Below are positions 57,929 through 64,000 of a stretch of DNA of 64,000 nt, piece after piece. The notes below the pieces were generated by a model that worked only from the letters and a program-made list of their open reading frames with translations, searched no databases and was not told the origin of the DNA. The translations under genes and the position numbers were made by a program. The stretch spans positions 1-64,000 of the forward strand of contig NZ_BSPC01000015.1 of NCBI RefSeq assembly GCF_030160835.1, given 5' to 3'. The DNA comes from Labrys miyagiensis. GTDB lineage: Bacteria; Pseudomonadota; Alphaproteobacteria; Rhizobiales; Labraceae. Positions within the stretch are counted from its first letter, which is position 1, and each line of letters opens with the position of its first letter.

Positions 57929-59869
57929 TCAATCCGCCTTGGCGTCCACCGTCACATTGTTGCGGATCTGGTCGAGCAACTGGTCGGCGCCGCCGATCAC
58001 CAGCGGGGCGAGGGCGATAGGCGTGCTGGTGGTCATGTCGATCTGCAGCCGGCCGGGGTCGCTGAGGAAGGTTTGCAGGGCTGCTGCGATCTTCTCGGCG
58101 TTCACCGCGCCAATCAGGCCGGTCAGTCTGGCTGAAGCCAGGCCAGCGAGCGCCTTCGGCAGTTGCTCGACGTCGGCATTGTTCTCCTTGGCCGAGATGT
58201 CGAGCAATTTGCGGATGCCGCCCCGCTCCTCCAGCCCGATGGACAGGCCGCGCATGTCGGCGGAGAGCAGTTCCGGGTAGGAACTGGCGGGGTTGAGGAA
58301 GAGGCTCTTGGGCACATTGCCGATGGTGCCGTTGAGGGAGACCTTGGCGACCTTCTCGATCTCGGCCGATGTCGGGCCGAAGGCGAGGGTCTTGTCGGCC
58401 TCCGCCCAGGCGAGATTGGCGTCTGCATTGATCACCATGGTGTCGATCCCGAACTTCTCGAGGGTCGCGCGTCCGTCGGCATCATCCAGGGTGCCGGTCT
58501 TTCCCGACAAGCCCTTGAGATGCAGGCTGAGCTGGGACGGCAACAGGCCCGTCCATTGCGGCGCGTCGAGCGTGAAGCCCTCGACACGGATCGGCCCTTG
58601 CTTTGGGCTCTCGCCGCTGAAATCGCTCATGGCGAAGCTGGCGGCCCGCACTTGCGGATAATCCTCGATATCAACCGCCTTCGGCGGCGTGCCCGCCGCG
58701 ATCGCATCCAGGAATTTGTCAAGATTGCCGACGCTGAAACCGCGCAGCGACAGCGAACCCAGCGTGAAGGGCTGGTTGTCATCGTTGGAAACGCCAGCGA
58801 TATCGCCGAAACGGATTTCACCGATAGCACTGCCCGAAATGGCTTCGATGCGAACGAGGGCAGCCGAGACCGGCCGGTCCTTTGTGCTGTGAATATCGAG
58901 CCCTTCGAGGGTGACGCTGTCGAGCGAGAACGCCGGCAGCACGGTCCGGACCAGTCGGACGACATCCGCCGGATGCCGGTCGGCATAGGTGTTGTCAGCA
59001 CCCATCTTCTCAAGGGTATCCGCGAGTTCCGACGGCTTGAGGTTGGGCGGAGCAAGCTTCAGTCCCGCTATCGTGACCTTCTTGAGGCGGCTTGAGCCAT
59101 CCGGCTCGTTCAGGCCGATATCGTTGAGCTCGAAGCTGTCATAGACCGTCTTCAGTCCCGGCGCTGCCTTGGCGGCCCGGCTGTTATCGAGCCAGTCCGC
59201 ATAGGGATTGAAGTCCGCCCCGCCGAGGCGAAGGCTGCCCAGGCTGATCTGCGAGCCTTTGTGGACGGCCATGACCTTTCCGGCGGCGAGGCTGGCGAGC
59301 CTGCCGCTGTCGAGATTGATCAGCACGATGTCGGCATAGGTGGCGCTGCGATCACCTGCCCCGATCTGCATCTGCGGAATTTCGATCCGTTCGGCTTTGG
59401 CCGCCAGCAATAGCCCAGCGATCGGCGGCAGGCTTCCTGGCGAGGCGCTGGTGGACAGGGCAGCCTTGTCGGGCAGGGCGCCGGATAGCGCGTGCAGCGA
59501 TGCGCTCGGGATTTCCAGGGTGCCCGGACCGGCCTCGCCCAGCCTGATCTCGACACCTTCGAGCTTGGCATCATCCGCCTGGAACCGCCCGTTCTCGTGC
59601 TTGAAGTTCGTCAGCGTCAGGCGGGTGATATGGACAGATGCCCCGCCGGGAGAGGAAAGCTCGACATTGCCGAAGACGCTGGTTCCCGACCCGTCGTCGC
59701 TGCTCGTGCCGATGATGATGCGCGGCGGCGGAGGCGGGCTACTGGCCTGGGCAAACGCTCCGCCCGAGACAGTACCTGCCAGGACGAGCGCGAGCAGGCT
59801 GGGCGCGATTCGCCGCCGCAGGTCGAGCCGAGGGCGATGTGAACCGGCGTGGCGGGGCAGGGAGGCCAT
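57929..59869 (-). CDS. Large secreted protein of unknown function
   Basis: 646 residues with a signal peptide (a 29-residue basic/hydrophobic start, cleavage near AFAQ, residue 40). The rest is soluble and shows no named motif I can assign. It is built of short beta-like units, many containing LTLTNF, KLEGVEIRL, VTIAGLKL and SLSLRGFSV, which recalls AsmA-like or RBG-type repeated beta structures; this is a guess. CCCCCACAAGGATC before ATG 59869 offers AAGGA. Confidence 0.5.
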   Translation of the reverse strand: MASLPRHAGSHRPRLDLRRRIAPSLLALVLAGTVSGGAFAQASSPPPPPRIIIGTSSDDGSGTSVFGNVELSSPGGASVHITRLTLTNFKHENGRFQADDAKLEGVEIRLGEAGPGTLEIPSASLHALSGALPDKAALSTSASPGSLPPIAGLLLAAKAERIEIPQMQIGAGDRSATYADIVLINLDSGRLASLAAGKVMAVHKGSQISLGSLRLGGADFNPYADWLDNSRAAKAAPGLKTVYDSFELNDIGLNEPDGSSRLKKVTIAGLKLAPPNLKPSELADTLEKMGADNTYADRHPADVVRLVRTVLPAFSLDSVTLEGLDIHSTKDRPVSAALVRIEAISGSAIGEIRFGDIAGVSNDDNQPFTLGSLSLRGFSVGNLDKFLDAIAAGTPPKAVDIEDYPQVRAASFAMSDFSGESPKQGPIRVEGFTLDAPQWTGLLPSQLSLHLKGLSGKTGTLDDADGRATLEKFGIDTMVINADANLAWAEADKTLAFGPTSAEIEKVAKVSLNGTIGNVPKSLFLNPASSYPELLSADMRGLSIGLEERGGIRKLLDISAKENNADVEQLPKALAGLASARLTGLIGAVNAEKIAAALQTFLSDPGRLQIDMTTSTPIALAPLVIGGADQLLDQIRNNVTVDAKAD

Positions 59870-60289
59870 GGATGATCCTTGTGGGGGAGTAAAATCAGCA
59901 ATCCGGAATGGCTGTAGATCGAAATTTATGGGCGTGGAGTCAATCGGGGATCAGCGGAGCCACCGTGTTCACTGTCACGCTGCGCTGTTCACTCCGCAGA
60001 ATATTTTTGCAGGAAGGGCATTTTGAGACAAAACGACAAACCTGATGAGACGCAGATCATAACGCTGGTACCCCGTCCACGTTACATTCGCGAAACGCTT
60101 CAATGGCCTGCCGGCCGCTGACAGCGAGGTGAGGGCATTGCAAGGGCTGGCCGGTCACTCTCGTTTTGACACGAGGAACCGCGCGAAATCGTCGCTTCCG
60201 GTCCGGCACCGTAGTGGGGACGCGCCAGCATCATTGTGTGTGATGCGGCATCGGGCACGGGAGGGCGCCCGACTTTGAATGGATGGGAT
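59870..60289. other. 420-bp intergenic region
   Basis: Divergent gap between the periplasmic gene and a small HTH gene. It holds two nearby copies of TGTTCACT (about 59964 and 59989) and a short CTCG-TTTTGACA-CGAG hairpin near 60159-60174. There is no convincing ORF and no recognisable repeat family. Confidence 0.4.
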
Positions 60290-60595
60290 ATGGCGGACTA
60301 CGCGGCGTTCAAGGCAAACAGGAACACCAAGACGGCTTCACTTTTGCAGGTCGACTGGAAGAGGTTCGGCGGGGATATCCGTACCGAGCGTTCGAAACGC
60401 CATCTGAGCATGCGTGAATTCGAGGCTCTGACAGGCGTAAGCTTCGGCACGATTTCACGGATCGAGAATCATTCGCCCTGCAGCACGGAGGTGTTCCTGA
60501 CCCTGGTGCTCCTGATGAACCGTAATCCCATGCTCTACACAAAGCCACGCTCGGAGAATCTCGAACGCTGGGAACCGGCGTCGGCGGTGGGCTGA
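60290..60595 (+). CDS. Small XRE-type helix-turn-helix protein
   Basis: 101 residues. The HTH (about 32-60) reads LSMREFEALTGVSFGTISRI, followed by a short helical end. There is no sensor or toxin domain. ATG 60290 is better than GTG 60236 because the extra 18 residues look non-coding. No neighbouring target is evident; it may be a stand-alone regulator or the remnant of a phage-type repressor. Confidence 0.7.
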   Translation: MADYAAFKANRNTKTASLLQVDWKRFGGDIRTERSKRHLSMREFEALTGVSFGTISRIENHSPCSTEVFLTLVLLMNRNPMLYTKPRSENLERWEPASAVG

Positions 60596-60649
60596 AGGGC
60601 CGCGGCCGGTTCCGAGGGGCGGAAACTGCGCGCGAGCGGCGGGAAAATC

Positions 60650-61186
60650 TCAATCCAGCAGATCCGCGAGGCCGCGCACCGTATTCCAGTTGCGGAACGT
60701 GCCGATGCCAAGCCGCCGGGTGGTGAGGGCGCCAAGCAGGCGCGATTCGCTCGGCCGCCCCGCGAAGGAGACCCACAGGTCCCCGGCGACGATCGCCAGG
60801 CTTTCCGGCGGCGAGCGATAGGGCTCCAGCTTTTGGGTGAGGGCTGGGTCCAGCGGCCTTCGCATGATGCGCAGCACCACCAGGCTGCCATCCTGCGCGG
60901 ATTCCGCGGGAAAGGGATTCCCGGCAACCGTCTTGCGCCAGGCCGTCGCCTCCCGGACGAGAATATCGACCGGCTTGCCGAAGTGGGCTGCAAAGGCCGC
61001 CTCAAGACGGTTTTCCAACTGCTGAACGGGCGTTGAGTCCGTCTCGAAGATGAGATTGCCGGTGGAGGCCAGCGTGCGCGGCCGCTCAAAACCGAGCTCC
61101 GTCGCCATGGCGCGCAGGTCGCTCATGACGACCCGTCGCTGCGGCGTCAGCACGATGCTGTAGAGAAGCGCGACATAAGTGGCCAT
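60650..61186 (-). CDS. DUF1697 family protein
   Basis: 178 residues with the DUF1697 pattern: YVALLYSIVLTPQRRVVMSDLR and LASTGNLIFETD, then VGDLWVSF-like beta strands. Cytoplasmic, function unknown. It lies between the HTH gene (convergent) and the PfkB kinase (same strand, 42 bases). Confidence 0.85.
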   Translation of the reverse strand: MATYVALLYSIVLTPQRRVVMSDLRAMATELGFERPRTLASTGNLIFETDSTPVQQLENRLEAAFAAHFGKPVDILVREATAWRKTVAGNPFPAESAQDGSLVVLRIMRRPLDPALTQKLEPYRSPPESLAIVAGDLWVSFAGRPSESRLLGALTTRRLGIGTFRNWNTVRGLADLLD

Positions 61187-61228
61187 GACGGGTCCCGGCA
61201 GCCTCAGGAGGCCCCGCTTGGCCCATCC

Positions 61229-62128
61229 TCAGGCAACGGGGACGGGCTGGAAGCGCGTCTCGATGGATTCGATATCGGCGCGCGTCGGCAGTTTCGCCTC
61301 GTTGCCCAGATACTGGATCGCGTGGGTGGAGGCCCCGCGCGCGAAGCGGAAATGCTCCTCCCAGCGCGAGAGCGGGCGGCTGAGATAGGAATACATATAG
61401 GCGCCGTGGAAGATGTCGCCGGCGCCGTTGGTGTCGACCACGGCGGCCTTCGGCACGTTCAGCGCCGGCATGCGCTGCACCTTGCCGCTCTCGTCATACC
61501 AGAGCATGCCGCGCTCGCCGGCAGTCACGCCGGCGATCTTGCAGCCCTTGCTCTTGAGATAGTCGAGCATCTCGGTCTCGCTGAGATGCATCTGCTCGCA
61601 CAGGCGCTCGGCGACAACAGCGACATCGACGAAATTGAGCAACTCGTCGGTGTTCGAGCGCAGGCCGCCCCCGTCCAGCGAGACCAGGCGGCCGAGCTTG
61701 CGGAACTCCTTGGCATAATAGAGCGCGGCGTCGGCAAGGTGCCCGTCGAGATGCAACGCCCGGCAATTGCCGAGATTGAGGTGCGGATAGGGGTGCAGAT
61801 ACTCGTCGTCACGGGCACGCACGATGGCGCGCTTGCCGTCCTTCGGCATGATGAAGGAAAGCGAGGATCGCCTCACCTTTCTTGGATGAACGGAGATGCC
61901 GTATTTGGCGGCCATGTCCATGAACATCCGGCCGAGCCAGTCATTGGAATTGGTGGTGATGAGGTCCGGGATCACGCCGAGCTTGGCGCAGCAGAAGGCA
62001 GCCGTGGTCGCGTTGCCGCCGAAGGCAACCGCATAATCCTTCGCGACCGACTTGTCGTCGCCCTGGGGCATGTCATCCGCGACGAAAGTCACGTCGATAT
62101 AGGCATGGCCGATGAAGAGCGCTTCCAT
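61229..62128 (-). CDS. PfkB-family carbohydrate kinase
   Basis: 299 residues of the ribokinase/PfkB fold. AFGGNATTAA is the substrate GG motif, and DTNGAGDIFHGAYM holds the catalytic Asp near residue 245. The substrate (sugar, nucleoside or fructose-phosphate type) cannot be read. Single gene, divergent from the glycine-zipper lipoprotein. Confidence 0.9.
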   Translation of the reverse strand: MEALFIGHAYIDVTFVADDMPQGDDKSVAKDYAVAFGGNATTAAFCCAKLGVIPDLITTNSNDWLGRMFMDMAAKYGISVHPRKVRRSSLSFIMPKDGKRAIVRARDDEYLHPYPHLNLGNCRALHLDGHLADAALYYAKEFRKLGRLVSLDGGGLRSNTDELLNFVDVAVVAERLCEQMHLSETEMLDYLKSKGCKIAGVTAGERGMLWYDESGKVQRMPALNVPKAAVVDTNGAGDIFHGAYMYSYLSRPLSRWEEHFRFARGASTHAIQYLGNEAKLPTRADIESIETRFQPVPVA

Positions 62129-62495
62129 CGCTTGTCGCTCCGAACGAGATCACACAACCATTCCCGCTTAATGGTCATGGCCCTCTGGCGCAAGCGGCCA
62201 TTTCGCAGTTGCGAAGGCAGTCTTGTCGCGGAGATTCTTCCGACAAAATTGGGAAAATGGCGCCGGAACTTGTTTTCGGTACGGAAGTTTGTATGTCGGT
62301 GTTATTCGTCTGACTGGTTGAGTCGGCGGCAGGCATGCCGGCTCGGGGCTGGATGCGGCTGCAGCGAAAGCAGAGGGTAAAGCTTACATTATCATTCATC
62401 TCCGGTTCATGATGTGCATGATGTAAGAATTGCGCTTTGCTCTCAGTTGTATCTGTATATGATCAATATGGAACGGCGTTCACGGAGGATCTCTC
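62129..62495. other. 367-bp intergenic region
   Basis: Divergent gap. The last 70 bases hold TTGCTC...TATGAT-like boxes (about 62437-62463) and the GGAGG ribosome site of the lipoprotein. The rest contains no ORF or clear repeat. Confidence 0.4.
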
Positions 62496-62777
62496 ATGAA
62501 GAAGCTTTTGGTCGTCGCAGCTGCAGGGCTTTTGCTCGCTGGCTGCTCGGAATATTCGCGCTCTGACCGTGCGCTAGGTGGTGCCGCGATTGGTGCCGGT
62601 GGCGGCGCCCTCATCGGCGGCCTGGCCACCCATTCGGCCGGCGGCGCCGTTGTCGGCGGCGTGCTCGGCGGTGCTGCCGGTGCCATCGTCGGCGCCGAGA
62701 CCACACCGCGCGCCTGCACGCGCCGTTGGTATGATGAATATGGCAATGCACACTATCGCCGCGTGCAGTGCCCGTAA
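62496..62777 (+). CDS. Glycine-zipper lipoprotein
   Basis: 93 residues: lipobox LLLAGCS (cysteine near residue 18), then a Gly/Ala-rich zipper (about 28-68) with GGAAIGAGGGALIGGLAT repeats, and a basic CTRRWYDEYGN tail with two cysteines. Similar to the small outer-membrane Gly-zipper lipoproteins; it may form oligomers. GGAGG 8 bases before ATG 62496. A strong terminator follows at 62814. Confidence 0.85.
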   Translation: MKKLLVVAAAGLLLAGCSEYSRSDRALGGAAIGAGGGALIGGLATHSAGGAVVGGVLGGAAGAIVGAETTPRACTRRWYDEYGNAHYRRVQCP

Positions 62778-62813
62778 GGCCACTGGCTTTCAGGTCCTCA
62801 CCTGAGTAGATTG

Positions 62814-62845
62814 CACCCACGCAGTCCCGCTGCGTGGGTGTTTTG
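62814..62845 (+). terminator. Rho-independent terminator after the Gly-zipper lipoprotein
   Basis: An 11-bp perfect stem CACCCACGCAG / CTGCGTGGGTG (62814-62824 with 62830-62840) with a 5-base loop is followed by TTTTGTT. Confidence 0.92.
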
Positions 62846-62863
62846 TTGGAAAGGCCCTTTCCT

Positions 62864-64000
62864 TTGCCGCTGTTGAACTTCAGCGCTCTGGACCTCAGCG
62901 CTTTGACTTGGGCCTATTTCTATTCCGAATGGGCCATCCGGCTCATCATGATCGTGGTGGTGCCGTTCCGACGTACTTCCGAGGCGGCGCGAAGCTGGCT
63001 GCTGCTGGTGATGTTTCTGCCCTGGCCGGCTCTAGCGCTCTATCTGCTGATCGGGCGTGCAACCTATCCGCGCTGGCGCCGCCGGCGTTTCGAGCGCCTG
63101 CCCACCGTCCTCAAGCTCTCGGCCGACAAGATTCTCGAGCTCACGGAAGTTGCTCGTGAAAAGCTGCCGCGCCGTTTCACCCGAGCCGCCATCCTGATCG
63201 AGAAGCTGGGCAGGCTGCCCGTCATCGAGGGAGCCAAGGCAGAGTTCCTGGCCGACTATGCCCGCATGGTTGAGCGTCTCGTCGCCGATATCGAGGCCGC
63301 CGAGCGTCATGTGCATCTGCTCTTCTATATCTTCGCCAGCGACGAGGTCGGCCAGAAGGTCATGGAAGCGCTGGGGCGTGCCCGGGAACGGGGCGTTACA
63401 TGCCGCGTGCTGATCGATGCGCTCGGCTCGCGGCCCTGGGAGCGAGAGGTGCGCACCACGCTCCTGGATTATGGTGTCGAAGTTCATCTGATTCTGCCGA
63501 TCACCTTCTTCCGCCGCAAGTCGGCGCGGGCGGACCTGCGCAACCATCGAAAGATCGCGGTGATCGACGGCCAGGTCGCCTATGCGGGCTCACAGAACAT
63601 CATCGCTGCCGATACGCTCGTCGACGCTGGCAACCAGGAACTGATGCTCCGGCTCGAAGGGCCGATCGTGCTGGAATTGCAGGCGGTCTTCGTGGCCGAC
63701 TGGTTCCTGGAGACGGATGAGGTATTGCCGGTCGACAGCGTGATGTCGTCGATGCCGGCAGCCGGCACCCTCACGGCCCAGGTGTTGCCGAGCGGCCCCG
63801 ACTACCGGGTCGGCGGCATTGAGAGCCTGATCGTCACCGCCGTTCACTCCGCCCTGCAGCATGTGGTGATCGTCACGCCCTATTTCGTGCCGAGCGAGCC
63901 GGTGCAGAGGGCCATGCAGATCGCGGTACTGCGCGGCGTCGAGGTCCATCTCGTGGTGCCCAAGGTGTCGGACCAGAAGCTGGTGCGCTTTGCCCAGGAA
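62864..64000 (+). CDS. Cardiolipin synthase (phospholipase D family), partial
   Basis: At least 379 residues, cut at the window end. Two membrane helices at about 15-62 (TWAYFYSEWAIRLIMIVVV and WLLLVMFLPWPALALYLLIG) precede the first PLD motif, His228-x-Lys230-x4-Asp235 (HRKIAVID), with YAGSQNI following. The second HKD motif should lie beyond 64000. Likely start TTG 62864 with GGAAAGG about 7 bases upstream; no ATG precedes the conserved part. Makes cardiolipin from two phosphatidylglycerols. Confidence 0.88.
   Translation, partial: MPLLNFSALDLSALTWAYFYSEWAIRLIMIVVVPFRRTSEAARSWLLLVMFLPWPALALYLLIGRATYPRWRRRRFERLPTVLKLSADKILELTEVAREKLPRRFTRAAILIEKLGRLPVIEGAKAEFLADYARMVERLVADIEAAERHVHLLFYIFASDEVGQKVMEALGRARERGVTCRVLIDALGSRPWEREVRTTLLDYGVEVHLILPITFFRRKSARADLRNHRKIAVIDGQVAYAGSQNIIAADTLVDAGNQELMLRLEGPIVLELQAVFVADWFLETDEVLPVDSVMSSMPAAGTLTAQVLPSGPDYRVGGIESLIVTAVHSALQHVVIVTPYFVPSEPVQRAMQIAVLRGVEVHLVVPKVSDQKLVRFAQE

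Overview
The window is a GC-rich, gene-dense stretch of chromosome from an alphaproteobacterium, most likely Hyphomicrobiales (Rhizobiales). The evidence is a giant growth-pole-ring (GPR/RgsE-type) coiled-coil protein, an HdaA with a clamp-binding N terminus, a DksA with one of the usual four zinc cysteines, an MCE/Mla operon with a separate lipoprotein, and a fused malic enzyme-phosphotransacetylase. I found no rRNA, tRNA, CRISPR array, integrase, transposase or prophage gene. It reads as ordinary core chromosome with small accessory modules and many short dispersed inverted repeats.

Layout. 1-8.5 kb: a LysE-type exporter and the 2,328-residue polar coiled-coil protein. 8.5-18.5 kb: an adrenodoxin-type ferredoxin, N-acetyl-D-glutamate racemase (DgcA), an MFS carrier, a disordered conserved protein, the mlaE-mlaF-mlaD-lipoprotein operon, DgcN and a fumarylacetoacetase-family hydrolase. 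18.9-23.7 kb: DUF3237, an AraC/GyrI-like regulator, an NADPH-ferredoxin reductase, a universal stress protein, and a solitary ectoine-synthase-like cupin divergent from a LysR regulator. 23.8-28.4 kb: a secreted ClpP-fold protein divergent from a secreted caspase-YARHG protein that is translationally coupled to a secreted M15 peptidase, then SixA and YccF. 28.4-33.5 kb: an aminotransferase divergent from an XRE-cupin regulator with a clear palindromic operator, then ycjX-ycjF and dksA. 33.6-35.6 kb: a copper/cytochrome-oxidase assembly operon (DUF2946, PCuAC, Sco, cytochrome c). 35.7-39.3 kb: a CBS protein, LysR/tautomerase/DUF4865 and a patatin phospholipase. 39.7-43 kb: parC and an L,D-transpeptidase. 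43.2-49.4 kb: a tight cluster of CDP-alcohol phosphatidyltransferase, AI-2E family permease, hdaA, ppk and ppx. 49.6-57.7 kb: an LprI-like secreted protein, dadA, rnd, aspS and maeB. 57.9-64 kb: a large unknown periplasmic protein, a small HTH protein, DUF1697, a PfkB kinase, a glycine-zipper lipoprotein and the start of a cardiolipin synthase that runs off the window.

Themes. Envelope biology dominates: polar growth ring, lipid transport, L,D-transpeptidase, M15 peptidase, phospholipid synthesis and patatin. D-amino-acid use appears three times (dgcA, dgcN, dadA). Replication and nucleotide control appear as hdaA, ppk/ppx and dksA. Most intergenic gaps between convergent genes hold long inverted repeats from a few sequence families, which probably account for most of the non-coding structure. 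The best candidates for new biology are the repeat architecture of the polar ring protein, the secreted caspase-peptidase pair, the solitary EctC-like cupin, and a 189-bp element with 13-bp terminal inverted repeats upstream of parC.
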